Assembly (NCBI GenBank): GCA_002839315.1
Contig: PGXV01000007.1
Span: 191,934 to 255,933 of the forward strand
Direction: 5' to 3'
Source: Spirochaetae bacterium HGW-Spirochaetae-3
GTDB taxonomy: Bacteria; Spirochaetota; Spirochaetia; Treponematales; UBA12059
Length of the DNA stretch: 64,000 nt
Part shown: positions 24,984 to 33,693 of the stretch, piece after piece
Layout of the letters: every line of letters begins with the position of its first letter
Numbering within the stretch: the stretch's first letter is position 1
The notes under the pieces: generated by a model
The model's database searches: none
What the model saw: the letters and a program-made list of their open reading frames with translations, nothing else
What the model was told of the DNA's origin: nothing
Program-made: the position numbers and the translations under genes

Positions 24984-25352
24984 ATGATACAGGTTGAATC
25001 CAAGCTGAACGTTGCGGATAACTCCGGCGCCAAGACGGTGCAGTGCATCAAGGTGCTCGGGGGGTCGAAGCGTCGTTACGCAAGCATCGGCGATATTATC
25101 GTAGTGGCCGTCAAGGCGACGCTACCTAATTCCGCCATAAAGAAGGGAACCGTTGAGAAGGCCGTCGTCGTGCGCGTACATAAAGAGTACCGCAGGCCCG
25201 ACGGGACTTACATCAGGTTCGACGACAACGCCTGCGTCATCATTGACGCGAACAAGAACCCGAAGGGGAAGCGGATTTTCGGTCCGGTCGCGAGGGAACT
25301 CCGCGACAAGGACTACATGAAGATCGTATCGCTTGCCCCCGAGGTCCTCTAA
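24984..25352 (+). CDS. rplN: 50S ribosomal protein L14
   Basis: 122-residue L14 at the subunit interface, binding site of RsfS. Starts [38 protein letters not shown] and [12 protein letters not shown] follow. GGAGAGGA precedes the ATG. Confidence 0.98.
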   Translation: MIQVESKLNVADNSGAKTVQCIKVLGGSKRRYASIGDIIVVAVKATLPNSAIKKGTVEKAVVVRVHKEYRRPDGTYIRFDDNACVIIDANKNPKGKRIFGPVARELRDKDYMKIVSLAPEVL

Positions 25353-25364
25353 GGAGCGGGCGCG

Positions 25365-25688
25365 ATGAATGACGTGATTACGAAGACGAAGTTGAAGAAG
25401 GACGATCTCGTGCAGGTCATCTCCGGCAGGGAGAAGGGCAAGCAGGGAAAGATCGTCAAGATCGACCGCGAGAAGGGACGAGCGATCGTTCAGGGCGTGA
25501 ACATGGTCAAGAAGACCATGAAGAAGCGCTCCCAGAACGATCGCGGCGGCATCATGGAGATCGAGGCGCCGGTGCGGCTCTGCAACATGATGATCGTTTG
25601 CAAGAAGTGCGGTCCGACTCGCCTGGGCTATAAGATAGAGGGCGACGCGAAGAAGCGCGTATGCCGCAAGTGCGGGGAGGCGCTCTGA
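25365..25688 (+). CDS. rplX: 50S ribosomal protein L24
   Basis: 107-residue L24, an assembly initiator. KOW motif [20 protein letters not shown] at the N-terminus; the C-terminus carries two CxxC pairs (CKKC and CRKC), a zinc-ribbon end seen in many bacterial L24 proteins. Its TGA overlaps the rplE start (TGATG), indicating translational coupling. Confidence 0.97.
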   Translation: MNDVITKTKLKKDDLVQVISGREKGKQGKIVKIDREKGRAIVQGVNMVKKTMKKRSQNDRGGIMEIEAPVRLCNMMIVCKKCGPTRLGYKIEGDAKKRVCRKCGEAL

Positions 25689-26254
25689 TGGCCGAGAAGC
25701 AGAAGAACGTATACGTTCCGAGGCTCAAGAAGATCTACGCCGAGAAGATCGCGCCCGAGCTCAAGACAGAGTTCGGATACGACTCCACGATGCAGATACC
25801 GAAGCTCGTCAAGGTCATCGTTTCGATGGGCGTCGGCGAAGCCAAGGAGAACAAGAAGATACTCGACGCTGCCGTAGAGGACGTCGGGATCATCACCGGC
25901 CAGAAGGCGGTGAAGACGAAGTCCCGGAAGTCTATTGCGACGTTCAAGATCCGCGAGGGTCAAGAGATCGGTTGCCGGGTCACGCTCCGCGGGACCCAGA
26001 TGTGGGAATTCCTCGATAGGCTCTTGAACGTGGCGCTGCCGCGCGTCAAGGACTTCAGGGGAGTGAACCCGAACGCCTTCGACGGCCACGGGAACTATTC
26101 CATGGGTCTTACCGAGCAGATCATCTTCCCGGAGATAGACTACGACAAGATTGCGAAGGTGATGGGCATGAACGTGGCCATCGTAACGAGCGCCCGAACC
26201 GACAAGGAAGCGAAGAGCCTTCTCGGTAAGCTGGGCATGCCTTTCAGGAAGTAG
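25688..26254 (+). CDS. rplE: 50S ribosomal protein L5
   Basis: 188-residue L5, which binds 5S rRNA and P-site t[42 protein letters not shown] (core only) and [20 protein letters not shown] are diagnostic. The longer open frame from 25661 is discarded: ATG 25688 overlaps the rplX stop and matches the family start. Confidence 0.97.
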   Translation: MAEKQKNVYVPRLKKIYAEKIAPELKTEFGYDSTMQIPKLVKVIVSMGVGEAKENKKILDAAVEDVGIITGQKAVKTKSRKSIATFKIREGQEIGCRVTLRGTQMWEFLDRLLNVALPRVKDFRGVNPNAFDGHGNYSMGLTEQIIFPEIDYDKIAKVMGMNVAIVTSARTDKEAKSLLGKLGMPFRK

Positions 26255-26266
26255 GAGAGGATTCTA

Positions 26267-26452
26267 ATGGCCAGGAAAGCTATGATACTGAAGGCGCTAG
26301 CGAAGCCGAAGTACATGACCAGGCACGTGAACCGCTGTAAGATCTGCGGTCGACCCCGGGGGTATCTCCGGAAGTTCGACATGTGTCGTATTTGCTTCCG
26401 GAAGCTCGCTAGCGAGGGCTTCATTCCGGGCGTAACCAAATCGAGCTGGTAG
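26267..26452 (+). CDS. rpsN: 30S ribosomal protein S14, zinc-binding type Z
   Basis: 61-residue short S14. Zinc ligands C24, C27, C40 and C43 in [22 protein letters not shown]; ends [15 protein letters not shown]. The type Z form is normal in spirochaetes and Firmicutes. GGAGAGG lies before the ATG. Its stop overlaps the AGGAGG of the rpsH start region. Confidence 0.97.
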   Translation: MARKAMILKALAKPKYMTRHVNRCKICGRPRGYLRKFDMCRICFRKLASEGFIPGVTKSSW

Positions 26453-26462
26453 GAGGACTGGA

Positions 26463-26799
26463 ATGCGAGAAAGTTGATATCCCAACCTCGCGGCTAAAGC
26501 TCGAGATCGTAAAGATTCTCAAGACCGAGGGCTTCATCAAGAACTTTAAGAAGCTCGTACAGGAAAATCAGAATTTCATTCGGATATTCCTTAAGTACGA
26601 CGAAGAGAACGAGCCGATTCTTCATGGCATCGAGAAAGTCTCGAAGCCCGGCCGCAGGGTTTACACCGGTTACAAGGGATTGCCGCGCGTCCATAACGGA
26701 TACGGAGCCCTTATAGTCTCGACCTCAGAGGGCGTGACCACCGGCAAGAAGGCCGCCGAGAAGAAGGTCGGCGGCGAACTCATCTGCACCGTTTGGTAA
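26463..26799 (+). CDS. rpsH: 30S ribosomal protein S8, 5' end apparently missing about 65 nt
   Basis: S8, a primary 16S rRNA-binding protein and repressor of the spc operon elsewhere. The S8 frame runs from [20 protein letters not shown] at 26467 to the TAA at 26797-26799 and ends [22 protein letters not shown]-like, giving 110 residues; a full S8 is about 132. The expected start, AGGAGG followed 6 nt later by ATG 26463, is present but out of frame with the body. The missing N-terminus normally contains DPIADMLTRIRNA. A deletion of about 65 nt just after the start would explain both length and frame. Gene identity is certain; its integrity is not. Confidence 0.85.
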
Positions 26800-26814
26800 T
26801 AGAGGGGAACCGCC

Positions 26815-27360
26815 ATGTCGAGGATAGGCTATAAGCCGATTATGGTACCGAAGGGCGTGAAGATCGCCGTACAGGGAAACAAGGTCAACGTGGAAGGCCC
26901 GAAGGGTAAGCTCTCCGAAGAGCTTGCCACGTCTCTCGTCACCGTTTCTATAGAAGGCGAAGAGGTCAACGTTGGCCGCGCCGATGACGAGAAGCAGACC
27001 AAGGCTTTCCACGGCCTGTATCGCAATCTGATCAATAATATGGTGATCGGCGTCACCGAGGGATTCAAGAAGTCCCTCATAATCAACGGCGTCGGCTTTA
27101 AGGCGGAGGTCCAGGGCAAGCTCCTGGTGCTCAGCCTCGGTTATTCGAGCGATGTGTACGTCGGGATACCCGAGGGGCTCGTCGTCGCCGTAGAGGCCAA
27201 CAACCAGAAGGTCGTTATCTCGGGCGTAGACAAGCAGCTCGTAGGGCAGTTCGCGAGCGAGATTCGCAGGCTGAGGAAGCCGGAGCCTTACAAGGGCAAG
27301 GGAATCCGCTACGAGACCGAGACCATCCGCAAGAAGGTCGGCAAGACCGGTGTGAAGTAA
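26815..27360 (+). CDS. rplF: 50S ribosomal protein L6
   Basis: 181-residue L6 near the sarcin-ricin loop. Starts [20 protein letters not shown]; two similar domains; C-terminal [19 protein letters not shown] is diagnostic. GAGGGGAA precedes the ATG. Intact, unlike its upstream neighbour. Confidence 0.98.
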   Translation: MSRIGYKPIMVPKGVKIAVQGNKVNVEGPKGKLSEELATSLVTVSIEGEEVNVGRADDEKQTKAFHGLYRNLINNMVIGVTEGFKKSLIINGVGFKAEVQGKLLVLSLGYSSDVYVGIPEGLVVAVEANNQKVVISGVDKQLVGQFASEIRRLRKPEPYKGKGIRYETETIRKKVGKTGVK

Positions 27361-27369
27361 GGGACGGCC

Positions 27370-27735
27370 ATGAGCACGAAAGAACTTTCCGAGAAGATTA
27401 GGCGTCGCGGAGCCCGAAAGGTCCACGTTCGCAAGACGATAAGCGGAACCGCCGAGCGCCCGCGGCTGACGGTTTTCAAGTCCAACAAGTACCTCTACGT
27501 CCAGGTCATAGACGACGAGGCAGGCGTTACGCTTGCTTCCGCCAGCACCCTGGAGAAGGCCCTCGAGGGCACGAGGCCGACCGTAGAGAGCGGCGGGAAG
27601 CTCGGCGAGTTAATAGGCGCCAGGCTGACCGAGAAGAAGATCGGGGCCGTACTGTTTGACAGGAACGGCTACCACTATCACGGCGTCGTCAAGGCTATCG
27701 CCGACGGAACCCGCAAGGCCGGGATCAAATTCTAG
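27370..27735 (+). CDS. rplR: 50S ribosomal protein L18
   Basis: 121-residue L18, a 5S rRNA-binding protein. [24 protein letters not shown]-type core ([20 protein letters not shown]), [19 protein letters not shown] and the [19 protein letters not shown] end are diagnostic. Ends 9 nt before the rpsE start. Confidence 0.97.
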   Translation: MSTKELSEKIRRRGARKVHVRKTISGTAERPRLTVFKSNKYLYVQVIDDEAGVTLASASTLEKALEGTRPTVESGGKLGELIGARLTEKKIGAVLFDRNGYHYHGVVKAIADGTRKAGIKF

Positions 27736-27744
27736 GGGGAACTC

Positions 27745-28252
27745 GTGGATAGGAGAGACAGGGACGACAGGTCCCGATATCTACGTCGAGAAGCTCGTCA
27801 AGTTGAACCGCACGGCCAAGGTCGTAAAGGGCGGTCGCAGGTTCTCGTTCTCGGCCCTGACCGTCGTCGGAGACCGAAGCGGGAACGTCGGGTATGGTTT
27901 CGGCAAGGCGAACGACGTCACCGAGGCGATCCGAAAGAGCATCGACAAGGCCAAGCGGAGCATGGTCAAGCTTCCCGTGAAGAACGGGACCATACCGCAT
28001 GACATCATAGGCGAGTACAAGTCCTCGAGGGTCATCCTGAAGCCCGCTTGCCCCGGTTCCGGTATCATCGCCGGTGGCGCCGTTCGAGCCATCATGGAAG
28101 CCGGCGGAATCACCGACATCCAGGCGAAGAGCATTGGGAGCAGGACGTCGATCAACGTGGTACGAGCTACCTTCAACGGACTCGCGATCATACTCGACGC
28201 CCGCGCCGTAGCCCATAACAGGGGTAAGGCGCTCAAGGATATGTGGGGTTAA
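27745..28252 (+). CDS. rpsE: 30S ribosomal protein S5, interrupted by a one-base frameshift near the start
   Basis: S5 of the decoding site and mRNA helicase region. GTG 27745 with AGGGGGA 4-9 nt upstream opens MDRRDRDDRS, the charged N-terminus expected in spirochaetes, but the rest of S5 (DIYVEKLVKLNRTAKVVKGG onward) is read one base further on. Removing one C from the CCC at 27773-27775 joins them into a normal 168-residue protein. An in-frame ATG at 27656 inside rplR would give an implausible 198-residue form. The body has VVGDRSGNVGYGFGKAND, GIIAGGAVRAIMEAGGITD and HNRGKALKDMWG. Confidence 0.88.
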
Positions 28253-28254
28253 TC

Positions 28255-28461
28255 ATGGCTGAAATGATCGAGATCAGGCTTGTGAAGAGCCTCATCGGGC
28301 GCAAGCCCGAGCAGCGGGCTACCGTCCGCTCGCTGGGCCTACGCAAGATAAGCTCATGCTCCGTACAGGAGGCTACGCCTTCCGTACTGGGCATGGTGAA
28401 CGTGGTCAAGCACCTCGTCGAGGTCCGGCCTTACGTTCCGGGCCAGGAGCAGAAGAAATGA
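28255..28461 (+). CDS. rpmD: 50S ribosomal protein L30
   Basis: 68-residue L30. [20 protein letters not shown] and LGLRKISS... [12 protein letters not shown] are characteristic. Starts 2 nt after rpsE; its TGA overlaps the rplO ATG (ATGA). A short EQKK tail extends beyond the family core. Confidence 0.96.
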   Translation: MAEMIEIRLVKSLIGRKPEQRATVRSLGLRKISSCSVQEATPSVLGMVNVVKHLVEVRPYVPGQEQKK

Positions 28462-28904
28462 GCGACTTTAACCTACATCCCCCCGTCGGCGCCGCGCATC
28501 GCAAGAAGATCGTAGGCCGCGGACAGGGTTCCGGCCTCGGTACCACTGCCGGCAGGGGCAACAAGGGACAGCAGTCCCGCTCCGGCGGCAAGACCTATCC
28601 GGGCTTCGAAGGCGGTCAGATGCCGCTGTACAGGCGCCTGGCTCATCGGGGATTCAACAACAAGAATTTCCGGATCGATTTCCAGATCGTCAACCTCAAC
28701 GACATCGAGTCGCGCTTCGAAGCCGACGAGATAGTCGACGGCGTTTCGCTGGCGATCAAGGGCCTGGTCCGTAAGGCGGAGAAGCCTGTCAAGATTCTCG
28801 GCAACGGCGCGCTTACCAAGGCGCTTACCTTCGTCGTGGATAAGATTTCCACCTCTGCCAAGGCCAAGATAGAAGCGGTCGGCGGCAAGGTGGAGACGCC
28901 CTGA
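28458..28904 (+). CDS. rplO: 50S ribosomal protein L15
   Basis: 148-residue L15. Begins [20 protein letters not shown]; the Gly-rich [20 protein letters not shown] and [17 protein letters not shown] are diagnostic. The start overlaps the rpmD stop, implying coupling; the frame is open further upstream inside rpmD but that part is not S-D initiated. Confidence 0.97.
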   Translation: MSDFNLHPPVGAAHRKKIVGRGQGSGLGTTAGRGNKGQQSRSGGKTYPGFEGGQMPLYRRLAHRGFNNKNFRIDFQIVNLNDIESRFEADEIVDGVSLAIKGLVRKAEKPVKILGNGALTKALTFVVDKISTSAKAKIEAVGGKVETP

Positions 28905-28940
28905 ACCGGGCTGTGACGACAAGAAAGAAGGTAGCGGTCT

Positions 28941-30269
28941 ATGGCAGGTAACGCGTTGACTGACATGTTCCGGATCAAGGAACTGCGAGAGCGCATTCTC
29001 TATACCATCACCTGGCTCGTCGTATTCAGGATTGGTGCGTTCCTCCCGATCCCCGGGATCAACGCCGGCGCGCTGAAGGAGTACTTTGCCTCGGTGAGTT
29101 CCCAGGGGGGAATCACCGATTACCTTGACTTCTTCGCGGGCGGCGCTTTCAAGAATTTCTCCGTCTTCATGCTCGGCGTAATGCCGTACATATCGACGCA
29201 GATCATCATGCAGCTCCTGCTCGTGGTCTTCCCCAGCCTGAAGAAGATGGCCGAGGAAGAAGGCGGCAGGAAGAAGATCGCCCTTTACACCCGTATCGGC
29301 GCCATTTTCGTAGCGGTGCTCCAGTCGTTCGCGCTCGTCGCCTACGCCAAGACCATCGCCAAGACGAACCCCGACGTGCTTATGATCAATCCGAGGGCGT
29401 ATACCGTACTGGCCATGATAACCGTGACCACTGGTACGATGTTCCTCGTATGGATAGGCGAGCAGATCACCAAGCGCGGTATCGGGAACGGAATCTCGCT
29501 CATAATCTTCTCCGGCATCGTCGCCAGGCTGCCTAACGCGGTCTACGCGCTGATATCGAAGATGATCTCCGGCGAGGTGAACGCGGTCGTGGCCATATTC
29601 GTGATGCTGCTGTTCGTCTCGGTCGTCGTGCTCGTCATTTTCGAGCAGCAGGGCCAGCGGAAGATACCGGTCAACTACGCCAAGCGCGTCGTAGGCCGAA
29701 AGCAGTACGGCGCGCAGAACACGTACATACCGTTCAAGATCAACCCGTCGGGAGTCATCCCCGTGATCTTCGCGTCGAGCTTGCTGACCTTCCCGTTGCA
29801 GATCGCCCAGAGCCTGGGCGGCGGCGCCAAGTGGCTGCGAGACTTCGCGTACTTCCTGCGGCCCGAGGGCTGGTGGTACAATATCTTCTATATCCTGTTC
29901 ATCATCTTCTTCGCGTACTTCTACACCCAGGTGTCGCTGAACCCGCAGGAGATAAGCAAGAATATACGAGAGAACGGCGGTTCGATACCGGGAATACGAT
30001 CGGAGAAGATGGAAGAGTACCTGTCCAAGATCCTTAACCGGATCGTGCTGCCAGGCGCCCTGTACCTCGCCTTGATCGCCCTGATACCGACGGTCGTGCA
30101 GCGTATATTCAATTTCCCGAGCGAGCTCGCCTACTTGTTGGGCGGTACCTCGTTGCTCATCCTTGTCGGCGTGGACCTCGATACGATGTCTCAGGTGGAG
30201 GCTCAGCTCAAGATGCACCACCATGACGGTCTAACCAAGCGCGGCCATATCAAGTCGCGTAACCTGTAG
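28941..30269 (+). CDS. secY: Preprotein translocase subunit SecY
   Basis: 442-residue central channel of the Sec translocon, ten predicted helices. FRIGAFLPIPGINAGALKEY at the first helix, GGAFKNFSVFMLGVMPYIS in the plug/TM2 region, YFYTQVSLNPQEISKNIREN near the C5 loop and GTSLLILVGVDLDTMSQVEA close to the end are diagnostic. AGAAGGTAG precedes the ATG. Normal position after rplO; adk and map, often next, are absent. Confidence 0.98.
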   Translation: MAGNALTDMFRIKELRERILYTITWLVVFRIGAFLPIPGINAGALKEYFASVSSQGGITDYLDFFAGGAFKNFSVFMLGVMPYISTQIIMQLLLVVFPSLKKMAEEEGGRKKIALYTRIGAIFVAVLQSFALVAYAKTIAKTNPDVLMINPRAYTVLAMITVTTGTMFLVWIGEQITKRGIGNGISLIIFSGIVARLPNAVYALISKMISGEVNAVVAIFVMLLFVSVVVLVIFEQQGQRKIPVNYAKRVVGRKQYGAQNTYIPFKINPSGVIPVIFASSLLTFPLQIAQSLGGGAKWLRDFAYFLRPEGWWYNIFYILFIIFFAYFYTQVSLNPQEISKNIRENGGSIPGIRSEKMEEYLSKILNRIVLPGALYLALIALIPTVVQRIFNFPSELAYLLGGTSLLILVGVDLDTMSQVEAQLKMHHHDGLTKRGHIKSRNL

Positions 30270-30335
30270 CATGGTAGACGAGGGCGGCCACGGCGTGGTA
30301 CAAAACTTTTTCGATACCTTACGGAGGAATCGGCG

Positions 30336-30452
30336 ATGAAGGTCAGGACCAGCGTTAAGCGCATATGCGATAAATGCAAGGTTATTAAGCGGAACGGAAT
30401 TGTCCGCATTATCTGCGAGAGCAATCCGAAGCACAAGCAGAAGCAGGGATGA
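30336..30452 (+). CDS. rpmJ: 50S ribosomal protein L36
   Basis: 38-residue L36, too short for most ORF cut-offs. [20 protein letters not shown] with zinc ligands C11, C14, C27 and H33, ending [17 protein letters not shown] lies before the ATG. Sits between secY and rpsM as in most bacteria. Confidence 0.95.
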   Translation: MKVRTSVKRICDKCKVIKRNGIVRIICESNPKHKQKQG

Positions 30453-30466
30453 GGAGGTAGGCCCCT

Positions 30467-30835
30467 ATGGCACGTATAGCGGGAGTAGACCTCCCCAATA
30501 AGCACGTAGAGATCGCGTTGACGTACATATACGGCATCGGCAGGACCAGCGCCCGCAAGATTTGCGAAAGCGTCAAGGTCGACCCGTACCGTAACATCAA
30601 CGATCTCTCCAACGAAGAGATCAACGAGCTACGCAAGCTCATCGAGAACGATTACAAGGTCGAGGGCCGCCTCCGCTCGGAGACGAACCTTAACATCAAA
30701 CGGCTCATGGATATCGGCTGTTACCGGGGCCTTCGGCACCGGCGGGGCCTGCCCGTTCGAGGTCAGCGCACGCGGACGAACGCGCGCACGCGCAAGGGTA
30801 AGAAGAAGACCGTGGCCAACAAGAAGAAGGCCTAA
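30467..30835 (+). CDS. rpsM: 30S ribosomal protein S13
   Basis: 122-residue S13 in the head, contacting P-site t[23 protein letters not shown], helix-two-turn-helix [13 protein letters not shown], and [20 protein letters not shown] are diagnostic. GAGGAGGTAG precedes the ATG. Confidence 0.98.
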   Translation: MARIAGVDLPNKHVEIALTYIYGIGRTSARKICESVKVDPYRNINDLSNEEINELRKLIENDYKVEGRLRSETNLNIKRLMDIGCYRGLRHRRGLPVRGQRTRTNARTRKGKKKTVANKKKA

Positions 30836-30849
30836 GGAGGGTACGGTTC

Positions 30850-31230
30850 GTGGCTCAGACCAAGAAACGCAAAGAGAAGAAGAGCGTATATGAAGGCAAC
30901 GTCTATATTCAGGCGACCTTCAATAATACCATCATTACCGTTACCGACCTTAATGGCAACGCGATATCATGGGGTTCCTCCGGTGGCCTCGGCTTCCGCG
31001 GCGCGAAGAAATCCACCCCCTTCGCGGCGCAGTCGGTCACGGAGCAAGCCGTCACGAAGGCCCTTAACGTGGGCCTCCGTGAAGTGCACGTCTACGTAAA
31101 GGGCCCGGGCGTCGGTCGCGAATCCGCGATCCGACAGCTGGGCGCGCTCGGGCTCAAGATAAAGAGCATAAGCGACGTGACGCCCATTCCGCACAACGGC
31201 TGCCGCCCTCCCAAAGCGCGCAGGATGTAA
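30850..31230 (+). CDS. rpsK: 30S ribosomal protein S11
   Basis: 126-residue S11 of the platform. GTG start ([15 protein letters not shown]) with AAGGAGGG upstream. [33 protein letters not shown] and the C-terminal [18 protein letters not shown] are diagnostic; the asparagine-glycine of HNG is the usual isoaspartate site. Confidence 0.98.
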   Translation: MAQTKKRKEKKSVYEGNVYIQATFNNTIITVTDLNGNAISWGSSGGLGFRGAKKSTPFAAQSVTEQAVTKALNVGLREVHVYVKGPGVGRESAIRQLGALGLKIKSISDVTPIPHNGCRPPKARRM

Positions 31231-31247
31231 GGTAGGGGAGAAACAGA

Positions 31248-31883
31248 ATGGCACGTTACATTGGTCCTCGGTGCAGGCTGTGCCGCACCGAGAACAAGAG
31301 ACTTTTCCTCAAGGGCGATAAGTGCAAGAGCGACAAATGCCCGGTTAACCGCAAGCGGATGCCGCCTGGAAAGGATCCGAAGACCAGGCAGAAGAAGCAG
31401 TCCGAGTACGCCGTCCAGTTGCGCGAGAAGCAGAAGCTCAAGAGGTCGTACGGCCTCATGGAGAAGCAGTTCAAGCTGACCTTCGAGAAGGCCCTCAGGA
31501 TGCCCGGCAAGACCGGCGAGAACCTGTTCGCCCTGCTGGAGCGAAGGCTCGACAGCGTGGTCTACAGGCTCCGTTTCGCGACGAGCCGCTCGCAGGCCAG
31601 GCAGGTAGTGCTGCACGGACACGTCCTCGTAAACGGCAAGCGCGTCGACATACCGTCCTATACGGTCAAGCCCGGCGACGCGATCACCATTCACCAGTCG
31701 TACAAGACGAACAAGGTACTTCTCGCGGCGCTCTCGGAGCACGAGAAGAGCGGCGTCATGCCATGGCTTTCGCTCGACGTGGACAAGATCGAGGGTAAGT
31801 TCAACCTCATCCCGCAGCGTCAGGACATTGTCGACATGGCCGATATCCGCGAACAGCTCGTGGTAGAGCTCTATTCGAAGTAA
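31248..31883 (+). CDS. rpsD: 30S ribosomal protein S4, zinc-binding (C+) form
   Basis: 211-residue S4, a primary assembly protein. N-terminal zinc knuckle with four Cys (CRLC at 9-12 and CKSDKC further on), the C+ form. S4 core RRLDSVVYRLRFATSRSQAR and the RNA-binding domain VLHGHVLVNGKRVDIPSY follow. GGTAGGGGAG precedes the ATG. Confidence 0.98.
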   Translation: MARYIGPRCRLCRTENKRLFLKGDKCKSDKCPVNRKRMPPGKDPKTRQKKQSEYAVQLREKQKLKRSYGLMEKQFKLTFEKALRMPGKTGENLFALLERRLDSVVYRLRFATSRSQARQVVLHGHVLVNGKRVDIPSYTVKPGDAITIHQSYKTNKVLLAALSEHEKSGVMPWLSLDVDKIEGKFNLIPQRQDIVDMADIREQLVVELYSK

Positions 31884-31892
31884 GGAGTGGAC

Positions 31893-32866
31893 ATGGCGCG
31901 AAAGAACCTCCCTTCGAGCCCGGGTACGGTACCACTATCGGCAACACCCTGCGCCGTATACTCCTCTCGTCGATACAGGGCTACGCCATCAGCGCCGTGC
32001 GCATAACCAGGCACGACGCCGATGGCGCCCAGCACGTGGTGTCTTCCGAATTCGAGACGATACCCGGCGTTTCCGAGGATACCATCGAGCTCCTCAACAA
32101 TCTGAAGCAGCTTAGGCTTCAGCTCCCCGACGACGAGGAGCAGGCGACGTTCCTGTACGAGTTCGCGGGTCCCGTGGATATCAAGGGCGCCGACCTCATG
32201 AAGGACAAGGCCATCAAGGTCTTCAATCCTAATACGCACCTCATGAGCATGAGCGACGGCGTCAAGATCGATATGGAGATCCAGGTCGACCTCGGGCGCG
32301 GATACGTACCGAGCGAAGTGAACGAGAAGTATATCGAAGTCGTCGGGACCATACCGATGGACGCCATCTTCTCGCCGGTCAGCAAGGCGCGATACTCGGT
32401 GGAGCCTACCCGCGTCGGGCACCGTTCCGATTACGACAAGCTTATCCTCGAAATCTGGACCGACGGCACGCTGAAGCCGGAGGACGCGCTCGCCGAGGCC
32501 GCCAAGATCGCCAAGGACCATTTCTCCATATTCGTCAACTTCGACGAGGGCGAACCGGGGCTGGACGAGGAGAGCGACGAGCTGGACGAGAGGATCAAGG
32601 CTATCCTGGCCACTCCCGTAGAGGAGCTCGAGCTCTCCGTGAGATCGTCGAACTGCCTCAAGAACGCCAATATCAAGACGATTGGCGACCTTACGAGGAA
32701 GACCGAGGACGATATCGCCAAGACGAGGAACTTCGGTAAGAAGTCCTTGCAGGAGATCAAGGACCGCCTCAAGGAATGGAACCTCGGCCTCGGCATGACT
32801 GATTACGCCGAGCTCAGGGAACACTTGAAGCTGGAGAAGCAGAAGGAAGAGATCCATGAACCATAA
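31893..32866 (+). CDS. rpoA: DNA-directed RNA polymerase subunit alpha, N-terminal codons apparently deleted
   Basis: Alpha subunit. AAGGAGTGG and ATG 31893 open MARKNL, exactly the treponemal alpha start, but that frame goes nowhere. The alpha body resumes in another frame at 31910 ([20 protein letters not shown]) and runs to 32866: dimerisation domain, then linker and C-terminal domain with [20 protein letters not shown] and [16 protein letters not shown]. By comparison with treponemal alpha as I recall it, about 27 codons (near 82 nt) are missing after the sixth codon, which also accounts for the frame change. The only in-frame ATG is 31997, which would remove the subunit-contact helix. 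As written the gene could not supply a working alpha. Confidence 0.88.
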
Positions 32867-33410
32867 GAAGGGCTTTAATAAGCTGAACCGGAACGCCTCG
32901 CACAGGAAGGCGCTTCTCCGGAACATGGCAACCGTCCTCTTCAAGCACGAGCGCATCGTAACGACCAAGGCCAAGGCCATCGAGGTCCGCAGGGTCGCCG
33001 AGAAGATGATAACCAGGGCCAAGGAAGATAGCGTCCATAACAGGCGGGTCGTAGGCGAGAAGATCGCCGATCAGGCCGTGCTCGCCAAGCTGTTTACCGA
33101 TATCGGACCCAGGATGAAGGAACGTAACGGCGGGTATACGCGCATCCTCAAGATCGGCTTCAGGGATCAGGACGCGGCGAGCATGGTAGTGCTCGAGCTG
33201 GTAGACCACAAGCTTGACGTCGACGCCAAGAAGTCCGACAAGAAGAAGTCCGAGGACAAGCCCAAGAAGGCCGAGCCCAAGACCGCTTCCAAGGCCAAGA
33301 AGTCCGACTCCAAGGCCGATACCAAGTCCAAGGCCAAGGCGCCCAGGGCGACGAAGAAGGCTGCGGAGCCTGCCGAAGCCAAGCCCGTCGAGCCCAAGTC
33401 GGCCGAGTAA
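32856..33410 (+). CDS. rplQ: 50S ribosomal protein L17 with a Lys/Ala-rich tail
   Basis: 184 residues; the conserved L17 core ([20 protein letters not shown] through [20 protein letters not shown]) takes about 120, and the last 60 are low-complexity Lys, Ala, Pro, Glu and Ser. The start overlaps the end of rpoA by 11 nt. The tail is rich in short KK and PK blocks and is probably disordered. Confidence 0.96.
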   Translation: MNHKKGFNKLNRNASHRKALLRNMATVLFKHERIVTTKAKAIEVRRVAEKMITRAKEDSVHNRRVVGEKIADQAVLAKLFTDIGPRMKERNGGYTRILKIGFRDQDAASMVVLELVDHKLDVDAKKSDKKKSEDKPKKAEPKTASKAKKSDSKADTKSKAKAPRATKKAAEPAEAKPVEPKSAE

Positions 33411-33424
33411 GGGGAGGAACCAAT

Positions 33425-33595
33425 ATGTCCAAGGCCCATCGCGGTAAGGGAATAGCCGATCTCGTTTCCGGCGGTCGCGGGGAATGCCCCGTATGCAAGC
33501 GCGGCGGCGTAAAGCTGCTGTACGAGCAGGAGATCGACGGTAATAAGACGAAGATCTGCAAGATGTGCAAGGCGACCATAGCCAACAAGAAATAG
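33425..33595 (+). CDS. Small zinc-ribbon protein in the rplQ operon
   Basis: 56 residues, too short for most ORF cut-offs. ATG 33425 follows GGGGAGG by 6 nt, 14 nt after rplQ. Two cysteine pairs, C21-P-V-C24 and C45-K-M-C48, frame a short beta segment (a zinc ribbon); both ends are basic (MSKAHRGKGIADL and TIANKK). It is the last gene before the terminator, so it is made with ribosomal proteins. I do not recognise a named family. Ribosome or RNA association is an inference from its size, charge and place. Confidence 0.8.
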   Translation: MSKAHRGKGIADLVSGGRGECPVCKRGGVKLLYEQEIDGNKTKICKMCKATIANKK

Positions 33596-33641
33596 TCGCT
33601 GATCTCAGCGATCCATAGCCGGAGCCTTATGGGCCCGGTCC

Positions 33642-33668
33642 CGGGAGGCCGCATCAAGCGGCCTCCCG
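33642..33668 (+). terminator. Terminator of the S10-spc-alpha operon
   Basis: CGGGAGGCCGC (33642-33652)/GCGGCCTCCCG (33658-33668), an exact 11-bp stem with loop ATCAA. The trailing TCGTTTATACTTTT is only moderately T-rich. Confidence 0.8.
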
Positions 33669-33693
33669 TCGTTTATACTTTTGGGGGAACATC

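Noticed and set aside
27656-27744. ATG 27656 as the rpsE start
   Set aside because: Lies inside rplR, adds about 30 unrelated residues, and the GTG at 27745 has both a ribosome-binding site and the expected N-terminus.
27745-27790. Programmed frameshift in rpsE
   Set aside because: No slippery heptamer, no stop-codon context and no downstream stimulator seen; a single-base error at CCC explains it more simply.
28473-30224. 583-codon open frame antisense to rplO/secY
   Set aside because: Shadow of secY; highly charged low-complexity product without domain features.
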